Counted from the first letter of the stretch, positions 23,680 through 60,450 are shown. The stretch is DNA of 64,000 nt from Physella acuta (GCF_028476545.1 NW_026731570.1:92501-156500), one strand, 5' to 3'. Numbers and translations are program-made. The notes: generated by a model not told the origin, from the sequence alone.

Positions 23680-24384
23680 CATATTACCTATCTAATAAAA
23701 TGAAACATCAGACTCAAGATCAGCTCTATTTTAGCACAATTTGATATTTTAAATTTATTAAAATCCACTTTTTAAAATCTGAACATCCTGCCGCCATAAA
23801 TAAATATTTGACACAATTTTTGTGGCCTCGGTAGAGAAAAGATCCATTTTCTACAAGATGTTTTGACAAGTTCAGCAAATAAATGACAAGGGGCTAGACA
23901 GACTAGTGTCTGCCAAATTCATTTTTTTTAAAAAAAGCAAACCAGGAAAAAATCCATTTTCGCTTACCACATTAAAAATCGTAATTTATTGCTCCAGATT
24001 TTTCGCAACGTACTTTTCGTAAAAAGGGTTATGAAAACTGATGGATGTGGCGAATGGGCTAGGGCTTTTATTAAATATGCATGATTTGTTAACAATTGTA
24101 CTAAAGAAATGAGTAAATTATATAGCAAACAGAATAGTTGCTAGCTTAACAAATCCATATCATTTTGAACATTAAAAAAAAATCCGCATACATCATCAAT
24201 GCGCAGTTAAAAATCTTGGTAGAATAAACATACTTTAAGATGGAGCATGCACTCTCAGAATCTGATATAGCTTCTGATTAAATCTTTCCCTCCAAGACAG
24301 AAATCGGGTTTTATATTTAATTTTACTGACCAAGAAAGTACTTGAACTTAAAATTGTATCTCTCCTCCCAGAATGAGACATATT
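23680..24384. other. Non-coding stretch without recognised feature
   Basis: AT-rich. No element termini or exon-like frame noticed. Confidence 0.5.
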
Positions 24385-24393
24385 GGACTACAT

Positions 24394-24709
24394 TCGTGGT
24401 CGGCGTGGTCGAGTCGGTAAAGCTCATGGTTGCCTAACCGAAAAGTCTCGAGTTCAAACTCTCGGGCAGATGAGGCTCGTTAGCTGTGGACAGCCACTCT
24501 TCTGGGAGAGACAACTCTAAAATCAAACAACTGCTGCCTTGTAGTTTGTTCTTGGTTGGACAAAGGCTATGGAAGCAAATCCAAAAAGAAAATCAGGCTG
24601 AAATTGGAGTGAATGGCCTCATTGGCGCATAACTTGTTGACACGTTTACTTAATTGTGTTGGTGGGGATCACTTCCAATACTAAACTTGAGAAAGAAGAA
24701 GAAGAAGAA
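24394..24709 (+). mobile_element. tRNA-derived SINE (family 1), full length with TSD
   Basis: The tRNA-like head has an A-box (TGGTCGAGTCGGTAAAGC) and B-box (GAGTTCAAACTC) for RNA polymerase III. A ~210-bp body and a (GAA)n tail follow. Target duplications GGACTACAT flank it exactly (24385-24393 and 24710-24718). This is the reference copy for the other family 1 SINEs here. Confidence 0.92.
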
Positions 24710-24839
24710 GGACTACATCCGATCCTGCCTTAATGATGGCTGCAACCACCCATCAATTCCAGACAATTTTAACTTAGAGTAAAGTACCATTTTGAACCAG
24801 TCGGTCCGTGTGGAAGGTGAACCTAACCCTCCCTACCCG

Positions 24840-25555
24840 CAGGGGTGGAGTGGCCCGCTGGTCTACTGGGGAAAATTCCGGTGGGCCCCCAGGATGAAAA
24901 TCTCAGTGGGCCCACAGTAAAAAAAAATACCGGTGGGCCACAGGAAAAATCTCGGTGGGCCCCAAGGAAAAATTTCTGAAAAGCCCTAGGAAAGAAAGAA
25001 TCTATTGCTCCCCCCCCCCAAGCTTGATGCTGTAATACACCTATTAGCAGGGGCGTAGCGAGGGGGGGGGGGGGACCGCACCGGGTGACACCATTTAGGG
25101 GGGTGACACCAAGGCAAAAAATAGCAAAATAAAGAGAGAAAAACTCGAGGGGGGGGGGGTGCAAATCGAAAGTTTGAGGGGGGTGCAAATCGAAAACTTG
25201 AGGGGGGGGGGGTGCAAATCGAAAGTTTGAGGGGGGGGGGGGTGCAAATCGAAAATTTGAAAGTTTGTCCCTGGGAAGGGTCTCTATGCCTCTGGGGGGG
25301 GGGGTGACACCGTCAATTGCCGCACCGGGTGACACCCGACCTCGCTACGCCACTGCCTATTAGTGAGATTTATAAAAAAATATTGTTGGAATTCCTCCAG
25401 GTTACAATTTCTATTCCTTCATACCTATGCGTAAAATTTAATTTGATCATAAAAAAAATACACAATGAAAATTTCTATCTATAGTCACCCCCCCCCCCCC
25501 CTCCCCCCCCCTTGAAAATTTCCCGGGCTTCTTGAACACAGCCAGCCCGCCCCTG
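24840..25555. mobile_element. Older hAT-like element hosting a nested MITE
   Basis: CAGGGGTGGAGTGGCCCGC at the left and GCCAGCCCGCCCCTG at the right are imperfect inverted ends. Inside are ~31-bp tandem CGGTGGGCC units (24875-24970). Flanking octamers do not match, so the boundaries are tentative. The element at 25048-25355 is inserted in it. Confidence 0.45.
25048..25355. mobile_element. hAT MITE with CAG.GGCGTAGC ends, copy 1
   Basis: Ends CAGGGGCGTAGCGAGG and CCTCGCTACGCCACTG are inverted, and the 8-bp duplication CCTATTAG flanks it perfectly (25040-25047 and 25356-25363), as expected for hAT. It carries four tandem GGGTGCAAATCGAAAGTTTG units. Non-autonomous. Confidence 0.9.
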
Positions 25556-25623
25556 CTTCCCATTTTACAATCCTCTCTAAATAAATCAGTGATGCACTAA
25601 ACAAGAAGCCAGAAAGACACTTA

Positions 25624-26059
25624 GGGGTCGTCCACACATAACGTCACCCTCGAAGGGAGGAGGGAGGGGGAGGGGGTCAGTAATTTTGTGTCGGTGTGTG
25701 ATGAAGGGGGAGATGGGGGGGGGGGGATGTGACGTCACGCTTTTGCATTATAAAAAAGCAATTTTAGAAAATGCGTTCTATCCGTTATTTCGCGTTTTAG
25801 AAAACTGTTTTAATAAAATGTAATAGGAATTTATTAAAATACTCAATGTTGACATAGTTGTGACAAGATTTTGGAAAAATATCGATGTTTTAAGAAAAAT
25901 TCAACTGCATTTTTACGAGGGTGGGGGGGGGGGGGTGTAGGCTGGGGTGTGACGTCATTTTGGGGGGGGGGGGTGGCTTTTTGTGACGATGTGTGACAGA
26001 GGGGATATGGGGAAGGTAAAATCATCCCAAAAAACATGACGTCATTTATGGATGACGCC
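25624..26059. mobile_element. PIF/Harbinger-like MITE, copy 2
   Basis: GGGGTCGTCCACACATAACG and GTCATTTATGGATGACGCC form the ends, flanked by TTA. It is homologous to 6041-6471 in reverse orientation (shared TTTTTGTGACGATGTGTGAC and GGAAAAATATCGATGTTTTA). No ORF. Confidence 0.75.
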
Positions 26060-26064
26060 TTATT

Positions 26065-26685
26065 AGATCACCAGCTGACGCAGGAGACTACAAGCCTAAC
26101 CAGGTTTTCAATAAACTCGTGAGTTCCCCCTGACATCTTAATCCGGGTAACGTGATCAGGGACTGCCATACCACCGGCCACGCCTAGCATGTTTTGATAA
26201 CATAGTGACATGAATTCCCCTTTTTTACGTATGTCAAGAGAAGAGCACAGTTCTATCCCCTTTTTTTAACAGCACCTATAGAGTTATTTCCCTTGTAAGG
26301 ACCTCGGCATCATTAGCATAAAAATAATGTTACAACTAGCGAATTAATGTGCGGCGTAGAGATTTATGTTATAATAAAAAGCGTGTAACCAGTTATGAAG
26401 CTGGTGTATGGAAACTATGGGATAAACACGATGTTTTCGGAAGGGGCTGGGGGGGGGGGGGGGGCGTCAACAATACACGAAAACAGCGAACACCTGATTT
26501 GGTGTCTAGTTAAAAATAGCACGTCTGACACACATGTGTTGAGACTGTTTTGTTTTTTAACAGTGAAAATCTGGAGTACGACTCCCAGGGGCACTCTGAT
26601 AAGACGTCCCTGAGTCTTCCCAACAGAAGAGGCTGAATGATTATTGATTACATCAGCTCTACTTCTTCTGCTCTATCAATGTGCA
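26065..26685. other. Non-coding stretch without recognised feature
   Basis: Includes a G homopolymer at about 26450-26465. Nothing else recognised. Confidence 0.5.
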
Positions 26686-26689
26686 CATG

Positions 26690-27045
26690 GTCTCATCATC
26701 ATTATTCCTTCGTGGCCCCTGGGGAGCAAAGGGCTGCAACTACACATTTCCAGCGGACTCGGTTTTGGGCTGCTCCCTTAATCTGTGCCCATGTGAGCCC
26801 AACTGTTTTTGCCTCTTCCTCAACCGTTCTTTTCCATGTTTTCCTTGGCCGACCCACCCTCCTTTTTCCCTGGGGATTCCAGTCCATAGCATGTTTTGTG
26901 ATGTTTTCTTTTTCTCTTCTTAACGTGTGTCTGATCCATCCCCATTTACGGGCCTTGATATTTTTCTCTATTGGCTGTTGCTTTAAAATTTGCCACAGGT
27001 CTTTGTTTGATATTTTGTCTCGCCATCTTATTTGAAGTATATGTC
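26690..27045 (-). mobile_element. LINE 3' fragment (ORF2 C-terminal ~115 codons)
   Basis: The minus-strand frame is open from about 27043 to 26702: HILQIRWRDKISNKDLW, then KARKWGWIRHTLRRE, HAMDWNPQGKRRVGRPRKTW and WAQIKGAAQNRVRW. This is the conserved C-terminus of an invertebrate LINE ORF2 and the best-preserved copy of the family in this window. The catalytic domain is absent (5' truncation). Confidence 0.85.
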
Positions 27046-27086
27046 GTAATTATTTATTTTGATCCTACTTTTGGCAAGTTACTAAA

Positions 27087-27200
27087 TTTAATGAAGCTTA
27101 AAGAAATACTTATATCTAACATTTTTAAGAACATTGTCTTTTTATACAAGTAAAGTAAAGATTCCTCTTTAGACGTCGCGATTAAATGCAGTACAGTTCA
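27087..27200. repeat. Dispersed repeat shared with 59345-59440
   Basis: GCTTAAAGAAATACTTATAT through CAAGTAAAGTAAAG and the following TTTAGAC matches 59352-59432, where it borders a family 2 SINE tail. Probably part of the tail or flank of that SINE. Confidence 0.6.
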
Positions 27201-27209
27201 TATGTTTCG

Positions 27210-28120
27210 TAAAAGGATATTATGGTTAACACTTAGCCCAACCAATTATTGTTAAAATTTAAAATTGAGTAAAATATTGTAGCAAAAAATATCGTTTAGT
27301 TATGTTGGCTATAGCGAAAAATTTTAGAAGTTGACCATTGCGTCAACTTCAAATGTTGAAAATTGCGACAACATTCAGAAGTTGTCCAAGTTAACATTTC
27401 TTTAGATGTATTTATAGACAAATCTGATTATTACTGCAAGAAGAAATTCTACGTAGAACCAATACTTTAATCTCTAAACACAGCCTCTAATGGGATAATT
27501 TCAAATCACCCACCCATTAATTAAAATTGCCCCAACTTCTTCACTCTAACCGCTCAGCTGAAAATAGTAGGCTAATTAAAATCGCACCTATCCCTAAAAT
27601 AAAAATCGCCCCCATATCTTAGTTTAAAATCGCCCTTTCACCCCTAAATTAAAATCGCGCCCCCGACCCTTAATTAAAATCCCCCTAACCTCCATTCCCC
27701 TCCAGTGAAGCCTGTTGAGCTCTATGAAAAATGACAAGCCCATGCATACATTATCTCGGTTCTCCCAGCACACACATATCCCCTGAGGTATGTCTTTCAA
27801 CCCTGGTCAGGCCGTGTGACCTAGCGCCGCACATGGGTGGCTTATCTCACCTGGGCTTTAATCCGCGGCTTAAGCCGGAACTCCAAAGCGCAGTACGGCC
27901 CTCGAGCTAAACTAAGAACATGAGGGCGGGTCTATGGCATGCGGAATATACTGCATTGTGTTTGAAGTTTCGGGATAATTAGTTCGTTAATTAATGAACC
28001 TTGTTTACGATTATCAAAGTGATTAATTTGAAAATTATTTGAGAACCTGAAAGTATTTGTGGTGTGTTAACAGGAGGTAATTCGGTGTCGTAATTATTTT
28101 AGGAGAGGTTTATTTGATAT
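27210..28120. other. Non-coding stretch with short degenerate repeats
   Basis: Contains a small hairpin (GAAGTTGACCATTGCGTCAACTTC, 27326-27350) and degenerate TTAAAATCGCCCCC units (27505-27700). No gene recognised. Confidence 0.5.
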
Positions 28121-28124
28121 GGGG

Positions 28125-28460
28125 ATTGTGTATATATAATATGTAGGTTATGTATATGATCTATAGTTTGTGTATATGATCTGTAGGTTGTGTATGTGAT
28201 ATGTAGGTTGTATATATAATATGTAGGTTGTGTATATGATCTATAGGTTGTGTATGAGATCTGTAGGTTGTGTATGTATAATATGTAAGTTGTGTATATG
28301 ATGTGTAGATTGTGTGTATGATGTTAGGTTTTGAATATGGTCTGTATGTTGTGTATGTGATATGTAGGTTGTCTATATTATATGTAGGTTTTCTATATGA
28401 TATGTAAGTTGTCTATGTGATATGTAGGTTGTGTATATAACCTCTAGTTTGTGTCAAGTT
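28125..28460. repeat. Degenerate ~20-bp repeat TGTAGGTTGTGTATATGATA
   Basis: About 16 diverged copies. Lies roughly 660 bp upstream of the gene B start codon. Confidence 0.75.
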
Positions 28461-28469
28461 AGTAATCAT

Positions 28470-29118
28470 GTAATTATGGAGTTGTGTCTTCATCAGAACC
28501 AATAAGGCTATTTTCAACACAATTCATGATAACAAATAAAAACAATCAATACTAAAGTCTACTAATAACAAAGCGAATGCTTGCAATTTCATTTAAAATT
28601 ATATTAGATTATACAAACACACACAAGCTCACATTCGTATATAAATTTAAATACATACATACATATATCTGTATATATATAGACTGATACATGGATAGAA
28701 AAGTATAAATACATGTGCTAGTACAGTATTATAGAAATGCAATTTTGAAAGAGTAACTTTCACAATAAAATTTTAATTTTCTCGCAGTCTGGTGTATCTT
28801 TAAAATTACGTTCTACATCTATTCAAATTACACAAATGTTCTGTATTTATAATGTCAATTAAATTTCCTACAGAATTTGGGGTGACAACTTTCTGTGTGC
28901 ACCTAAAAACAACAATTTTATATCCGTACCATTTCGAAGCACTTTTTTCAAGGAAAGGATAAGATTCTCAAAGAACACAACAATCTTCTAGCGTTGGACA
29001 TAATCAGTTCAGAATTTAACAAGACTTAAGGAATCTGGTTTCATTAAACAAAAATCTTCCTGCTTGTGATATTTATTCACACATTGGTGACAGTATTCAA
29101 AGTATTAGAAGTTCCAGA
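28470..29118 (+). promoter_or_regulatory. Upstream flank of gene B (possible promoter/5' UTR)
   Basis: No core promoter element is convincing. The bases before the ATG (CCAGAATG) have a purine at -3, an acceptable start context. The rest is AT-rich and unannotated. Confidence 0.25.
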
Positions 29119-53791
<24,673 letters not shown>

Positions 53792-54020
53792 AAGCGCGGC
53801 AACATCCGGTGGGGGGGCAGGATCTATTTTTAGAACGTTGGGGATTTTTCAAGTTTATAAATAGGAAATCGATTTCCAAACATTGAAAGATATCTTTCTC
53901 AACACGGTTTTAATTAGCTTTAATTAGCGTGTAATTTTTTAGGAATAACAAATACAATTTACAATTATTTAGAATTTAAAAAAAAAAAATGAAAATCAAC
54001 TGGCTGTTAACATTTCAGGT

Positions 54021-54040
54021 AATAAAAATTACAAAATAAA
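54021..54040 (+). terminator. Candidate polyadenylation signals of gene B
   Basis: AATAAA at 54021-54026 and 54035-54040, about 235 bp after the stop. Further ones at 54464 and 54863 are alternatives. Confidence 0.45.
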
Positions 54041-54049
54041 ACTTGTTCA

Positions 54050-54930
54050 CGCTAATAAATGTGGACAGTTCTAATTGAATTTATAGTTACAATACTTGTT
54101 GATTGTAGAGGAAGTTAATTTTATTGATTATTTATACGATTAAGTCTTACAAATATTGCAGATTTAACGTTTTTTTTTAAATTTATACTTTTTAATTAAT
54201 ACAGATGTTAATGATAAAACAGAACTTTAATTATTGATATGTTGATTATTTTATAATAATACTTTTTAAAATAAAGTTAATGGCATGTCTAACAAGTAAA
54301 TGGGCAAAATTATGTATAGATGATATCATTAAATTCTACACAATCTTAGAATATGTTAAGATCAAAGTAAAACTCAGAAACTTATAACTGCAGCGAAAAG
54401 CACAATACTATTTTATGTCATGTTTTTCCCGGTTATATAATAATCTATGATGTACTCGTACCAAATAAATTTAACCATTACCATTTTATTTTTCAATTAA
54501 CTTAATTTTTAACCAAATCGAACATGTGTTCAGCGAGGTGGGTCGAATCTTCAGTACGATTCTGCTACAAGGTTACGTAACAACTTTGCTGGGTCTATGG
54601 AGTAATGTCGAACTGGTCTTCTACGGTTTCGAACACGGGACTCCATTAAAAGATGTGTAGAGTTGTCCACAAGTTTCAGTAATCATAAGCTGCTGTAGCC
54701 CTATAACTCTGACGATTTAACGTTGAAGTTTACAAGCATCTTCTGACCAGGATGAATTATTGTCATCTTCCGACCAAAACGTTTTATTGATTGAATTTAG
54801 AGAAGTATGAATTTAAAGAAAACAACTTTGACACGAATGTATTAGTTTGTTGTCTCGGAGTGAAATAAACTTCAAATTCATATGAAAAAAAATAATTTGT
54901 CTTTGATTTTGTTACACCAAGTTTACTTGT
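54050..54930. other. 3' flank of gene B, no recognised gene
   Basis: AT-rich. Nothing recognised. Confidence 0.5.
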
Positions 54931-54934
54931 CCTG

Positions 54935-55085
54935 TTGTGTCTGTGGTCATGGTAGAGTTATATGTAAAGTCACGATACCATTTCGGATTGGAGGTGAATA
55001 GAGCAGGTGAAGTAGAGTTTACCTGTTTCCGTGACCTACATGTCAGCACATATTATAAAGGCCGTAATATTGTGCTAATCACATA
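54935..55085 (+). mobile_element. SINE family 2, 3' body fragment
   Basis: GAGCAGGTGAAGTAGAGTTT, ACCTGTTTCCGTGACC and TATAAAGGCCGTAATATTGTG correspond to the body of the family 2 SINE (compare 22690 and 60455). Confidence 0.5.
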
Positions 55086-55339
55086 CTATATTCATGTTCA
55101 TGTGTATTTCTGTAAAAAAAAATTCTGATAGATTTTTTTTTTATAAATTACTTTCGCCTAGAAACATTGTCAAAAAGAATATTTTATCGCATCCTTGAGA
55201 AACAAACACCCTCAGGTTATTTTGACCTAAACACCACTGAATACTCTTTACCCCTTGTTAAGCATATCGCCTCAAACATAACCCTCCATTTTGTCTTGTC
55301 CCCGGCTGTTGACTATACAACCTCCCAAAACATTCCTGC

Positions 55340-55435
55340 TGTCTTCAGTTCTTAAAGAAGACTCCGCCTCCAGGTCTGTCTTGGGCACCATTTCGTTCGC
55401 TTTCCCTGGGGGGGTTCCACTCAAGGACTTTAATA
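55340..55435 (-). mobile_element. LINE 3' fragment, minus orientation
   Basis: TCTTCAGTTCTTAAAGAAGA, TCCAGGTCTGTCTTGGGCAC and GGGGTTCCACTCAAG are the reverse complement of the WNPQGK..TWR region seen at 6558-6839. Confidence 0.7.
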
Positions 55436-55552
55436 TAACTTGTCTGAAATATATTGTATTTGGGAAGAAAAATGGATGCTGCATTGCCTTTCATTCTCAG
55501 CAATTTATACCTTAAAAGTTGATAGATTCACCTCACATGGAAAAAGAAAAAA

Positions 55553-55640
55553 AAAGGCAGATCGAGGCGGACCTGGAGACGTGACCTGGAAGATGACACC
55601 AAAAAGATTGGATACACCTGGGAGCAGTTGGAGACTGTTT
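55553..55640 (+). mobile_element. LINE 3' fragment, plus orientation
   Basis: The + strand encodes RSRRTWRRDLEDDTKKIGYT WEQLETV, the same ORF2 tail, in the opposite orientation to the fragment 120 bp upstream. The inverted pair suggests twin-priming inversion or two insertions. Confidence 0.75.
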
Positions 55641-55820
55641 TTTCCAGAATTTTTTCTCCGGGGGCACTTGAAATTTTTTGGGGGGGGGGGGGGGGGAGGG
55701 GGCGGACACTGTTAAAAGTATATATTTTCTATATATAAATATATAAATCTCATTTCGTGCGGGAGGAGGGGAGGGGAGGAGCGGTAGACTTTCTTGAAGA
55801 GAAGCCTAGAAGAAACTCTG
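55640..55820. mobile_element. 178-bp-family hAT MITE, reverse orientation
   Basis: TGTTTTTTCCAGAATTTTTT, CGGACACTGTTAAAAGTATA and GCCTAGAAGAAACTCTG match the family at 5540 in reverse. The left end is eroded at the LINE boundary. Confidence 0.65.
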
Positions 55821-55920
55821 GTTAGAGTGACTAGAACAGGACAGAGACGCCTGGAAAGCTCTTGTCAGCTGCCTATGTCCCAGGAGGGGCGGCAGGCAAA
55901 CCTAAACCTAATTTAAAATA

Positions 55921-56305
55921 TGGCTTCGTTATTTAGTTGTTTTTTTCTACTTTTCATTAATTCATAATTTGTGAATTCGACAGTACCAATGCTGCCACTG
56001 AAAATATTTGCTTTAAAACACTATCAGTAGGTCGTTAAGAACGATACTACCCCCACCCTCCTTTCCCCCAACCCCTACCCTACACCCCCCCCCCGTGAAA
56101 GCAGCCTCCTCTTAGTTACCTCCCCTAAGTTTAAAATCGTTTCAAACTAAATTATCTGCCCCTAATAGCCGTCATTAAGCCCGGCTCTACGAATGTAAAC
56201 ATTTAGCGTGAACAACAGCTCACCAAAGCATGTAGGGTTGGGGTGGTAGGGAGCGCGCTTACAGCTTGTTTTCTAGCGTCTCCCAGAAGAGAATTATATA
56301 TAGAG
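55921..56305 (-). mobile_element. Helitron-like short element, copy F
   Basis: Like copies A and C from ATTTAGTTG to AGAAGAGAATTATATATA. The terminal hairpin is lost (TGGCTTCGTTATTTAG). Confidence 0.6.
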
Positions 56306-56309
56306 ATAT

Positions 56310-57620
56310 AGATGGCTTCGATGTTTCAGTGTCTTTAACTGATGTTAAATAAACGTACCACCGGTTCTGCTCCGCGAACAACTCCTTTGCATTGTGACAT
56401 GAAAATGTCCACTGCTAAAGAAAATGTCCAATCTGTTAAACATGACGGGGTTTATCAAATGTAGGGCCTATAACGTATGCTTTTATTAAGGTACCACTAT
56501 TTTTGACGTTAAAGAATCTTGTCAGACCAGGGTTCACTTGTTTCTCTTGCCATCTTTGTTTTCGTCGACTATATTTGGGTACTTATCAGAGCTGAGTGGA
56601 CTCTGGGACATCAGTGTTCGATGGGCCGTAATGGAGACCACCGAGTTGACAAGAATCCTTCTATCATATTGTTGACATGGATAAAAAAAAATGTAAAAAA
56701 AATATTTTGACTTCTTAGCGGCCGTAAAAATAATTAAAAAATAAAAACTTAAGCCAAAAAATAATTCAGTAATTTAATATTTTTAGAATCAATGTTATAA
56801 AAGTTGCAAATCCAGAGAACTAAAAATAGTTTTTTGACTTTAAGGCTACATTTTTATTTATTTTCATCAAGCTAAGGTATAATCGGATGCAGAGGCGAAG
56901 CGATGGGGGGGGGGGGCAGGGGGGGGGGGGACATATGTCCCCGGGCGCCGACCTTAGGGGCGCCAAAATGGGTTGTAAAAACAAATTAAAATGTCAATTT
57001 AGCTGCATTTTTGCAGTATAAGGGGGGGGGGGGGGGATTTAAAAATTCTAGTTCTGCCATTTTGTTTACGTTTTGCATAGTAAAATTTATGCTAGCCTAT
57101 CGAATGTCATTGTTTATGTCGGCATTACCACGTGAAAACCAAATTGCTTTTGCCTTTTTTAAAAGTTGTGTGTTTAATTACCGAAAATAGTAAAACGTCA
57201 AATACACCCACTCTTTTTTAAGATCCGAAAAAAAAACACCCCAAACATTCAGGATTTTATAACCATATTCATTTTAATTACACCGCGTATGATTTTAAAA
57301 ATATTTCATGGGTCTCTCGAGTACCTTTGAGACTATTCTCGATTGGGTCCATTTGTAAACAGAAATCATCGACTTGTGGCAGTAATAGTGTGCTGTAGCG
57401 ATCAATCTTACCGTCACAATGGCCCCACCTGCTAGTGTCTCTAAGGTACATTACATATTTTAAGAATATTGCTCGGTATTACAATTGTGTCGCACTTTTC
57501 TAAGGTATGGAATATTTGTTGATTTTTGTATTTTCGAAAATGTATATAGCAATTTGTAATCTAAACGTTGAAATAATGACATAAACATAGACAAAATGAA
57601 TTTTAATAGGCTATCATAAA
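56310..57620. other. Non-coding stretch with a decayed element fragment
   Basis: AGAGGCGAAGCGATGGGGG at 56892 resembles a hAT-type end but no partner end is seen. No gene recognised. Confidence 0.4.
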
Positions 57621-57627
57621 TTATAAG

Positions 57628-57845
57628 CAGAGTTTCTTCCAGCAGGCACCCCCCCCCTGAAGAAAGTCTACAGCTTACCCCCCCCCCCCCCCGAACGAAA
57701 TGGAATGTATATAGAAAATATATACTTTTAACAGTGTCCGCCCCCCCCCCCCATCTCAGAAGTTTTAGTCCGCCCCCCCCCGTCACCCCCGAAAATTTAA
57801 AGTGCCCCCCCCCCTGTCCGGGAGAAAAAGGTCTGCAAGAAACTG
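57628..57845. mobile_element. 178-bp-family hAT MITE, expanded copy
   Basis: CAGAGTTTCTTCCAGCAGG...GTCTGCAAGAAACTG. C homopolymers inside have lengthened it to about 218 bp. Flanks do not give a clean duplication. Confidence 0.7.
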
Positions 57846-58344
57846 AATAAGGAAATGTATAAAGGCACAATTTTTTTATCACGTTTTTCCTCGTTGACAA
57901 CAATAATGTTCGGGGGCATCATATTAAATATTTTGGGAGCGATTTTGAACCGAATTACGTACAAGGAAAATAGCATTAGTCTAAGCCGAATCCAAACATA
58001 ACCCATAACCCTAATCCGTAAAACTTTTATAATATTTTGCTGCAAGCTGAACTGTATGGCTTTGTCGCGATCAGTAAAGTACATATACGACCAATATATC
58101 ACAAAACTTTGCTTTAAAATTCGCTCTACGCATAAACTACGTTTGTGTGTTTTCATTCAGCGCAGTGCGGTGTAGAGAGTAAGAAATGATGTATGATGAC
58201 GAATGACGTCATGACGGCTCTACACGAAGATTCATCACACATCGTGTCAGCCATCTTGGTTGGTGTTCGACACAGGAGAGCATATAAGCATGGGTTTATT
58301 GGTAGAGATGGTGTGCTGTGTGAGACGTGTGTGTGTGGCGTGTG

Positions 58345-58905
58345 GGGGCATTGGTTGTGTGTGTAATTTGTCTGGGGTGTGGGATTTGAGATTTTAGCAG
58401 GGTATAGAGAAATTTGGATGGAAAGTGTATGGGTTATGTAAATTGTCTATGGAATAATATGGGGCGTGTATGTAGGGAATGTGTTGAATCTATGATGTGA
58501 GTTATGTGTGTGGGTTGTGTGGGGACATTGTTGTGTGTGTAAGTTGTGTGGGTTGTAGGGAATTCAGATCTGAGCTGAGATTGGAGAAATGGTTAGGGAA
58601 AATGATTAGGCTATGTTAAAACTGTGGGGTATGTGTTTGTGGGGTGTGTAGCATCTCTAATGTGCGTAATGTGTGTGGGTTGTGTGGGGGACTTTGTTGT
58701 GTGTGTAAGTTGTGTGGGGTGCCAGTATTTAACATCTGAACTGGGATTGGAGAAATGATAAAGGAAAGTGTGTAGGCTGTGTTATAACTATGGGGAATGT
58801 GCGTGTGGGACGTATAGAATGCGTAATGTGTGGGGGTTGTGGTGTGAATTGTGCGGGGGTGTTGTGTTTGGAGTTGGATTAGCAGTCTGTGTGTGGGAAA
58901 GTGTG
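58345..58905. repeat. ~180-bp GT-rich tandem repeat, ~3 copies
   Basis: Each unit holds GTGTGTGGGTTGTGTGGGG, TTGTTGTGTGTGTAAGTTGT and a GATTGGAGAAAT segment (58410 region diverged, 58585, 58745). Confidence 0.75.
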
Positions 58906-58909
58906 AGTG

Positions 58910-59390
58910 TTTTGTGTAGAGTGGTGACGAGTTATCTTAGCTCTAATGTGTACTTAACTCAGCCTGATGTGGGTACAGGCTACCCAGTTTTCTGCTGAAT
59001 AGAAAACTCCAAAGCATTTGGGTCAAAAACAAACGATGAATTACAACTACAGTTGGGGTCTTCTACAGTTTATGTTGAAAACAAGGGTACTTTAAACTAG
59101 TCTAGGAACAATGAAGATACTAATTTTACACTTAACTGCGCCAACTATACACTTAATAACGCGCATGCTATATTTAACTTTAACTTCAATTAGCCATTTA
59201 AAAAAATAAAGTAATAATTCGTCTTTAAGCCTAGCGATTCTTTGGGCAGATGAAGTAGAATAATTATGTTTCTTGTTTCTTGAACGGTCAAGCCCCAATG
59301 ATTGCTACTGTATTATTTGATGCAACTTCTGAAAGGTATATAAATACACTAAAGCTTAAAGAAATACTTATATCTAACATTTTAAAGAAA
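58910..59390. other. Non-coding stretch
   Basis: Includes the 59345-59395 dispersed repeat shared with 27087. Nothing else recognised. Confidence 0.5.
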
Positions 59391-59394
59391 ATTG

Positions 59395-59662
59395 TCTTTT
59401 TATGCAAGTAAAGTAAAGATACCATTTAGACCTTGTGATCCATGAGGCAGATTACATAGAATAATTATGTTTCTTGACCTCGGCATTTGAAGGGTTAATG
59501 TGGTCAGCACTATGTCCATCTGCCTTTGCTTTCACTAGCGTCAGTTAGGTACCCATCAGAGCTAAGCGAACTCAATGACGTTCTACTGATTTTAATCCTG
59601 ATTCAAACTCGATTCTCTCGGGTCAGCAGTCTAGCGCTCACTTCTAGACCACGCCGTCCCAT
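59395..59662 (-). mobile_element. tRNA-derived SINE (family 2), near full length
   Basis: Minus-strand head: GGGACGGCGTGGTCTAGAAG and a B-box-like GAGTTTGAATCAG. The body GGTTAATGTGGTCAGCACTA and a CTTTA-repeat tail follow toward 59395. Confidence 0.75.
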
Positions 59663-59694
59663 ACACCAACAATACATTTAGCGGTTCCAACTCC

Positions 59695-60065
59695 ACATAC
59701 TCTAATCACACGTAGACTGCATTTAACCACACACTACACTTTAACGTTTAACCACACACTACACTTTAACGTTTAACCACACACTACACTTTAACGTGTA
59801 ACCACACACTACACTTTAACGTTTAACCACACACTACACTTTAACTTTTAACCACCCAATTTTAACATTTAACCACACGCTACACTTAAACATTTAACCA
59901 CACACTACACTTAAACATTTAACCACACACTACACTTAAACCTTTAACTACACACTACACTTTAACGTTTAACCACACACTACACTTTAACGTTTAACCA
60001 CAAACTACACTTTAACATTTAACCACACAAACTACACTTTAACGTTTAACCACAAATTACACTTG
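59695..60065. repeat. 25-bp minisatellite ACTACACTTTAACGTTTAAC
   Basis: About 14 copies with CACAC spacers; variants AACATT and AACGTG. Each copy has TTTAACGTTTAA-like palindromes. Confidence 0.9.
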
Positions 60066-60069
60066 GCCA

Positions 60070-60450
60070 GTTATTCACACTCTAATTAACACGCCTACAC
60101 AACCGACTTAGACCTTCCCTTGTTGACTTCATACTACCTTAGCTAGCTTTTGTTATTTAGATAAAAATTTCCTTCTAAATTCCGAAACGTCAAAATAAAG
60201 TCATCAAACATATTGAACGGCGTCACGTCCTCTTGTAGAGTACTTAATCGACCACTCCCATAAGGTTACCGAGTACGCTTTTAAAAACTACAATCATCTA
60301 ACTGACGTGAAACAAAGAAAGTAAAAATCTCTTTTTTTTTGTTCTATATGATGTAACTGCGAATTGTATTGTTTAGTGTTGAATACGTGTAATATACTTT
60401 GATTTTATTAACTAAGGTCTATCCTATAGTGTAGAGCCCTTGTAAGCATG
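60070..60450. other. Non-coding stretch, no recognised feature
   Basis: No gene or element noticed. Confidence 0.5.
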
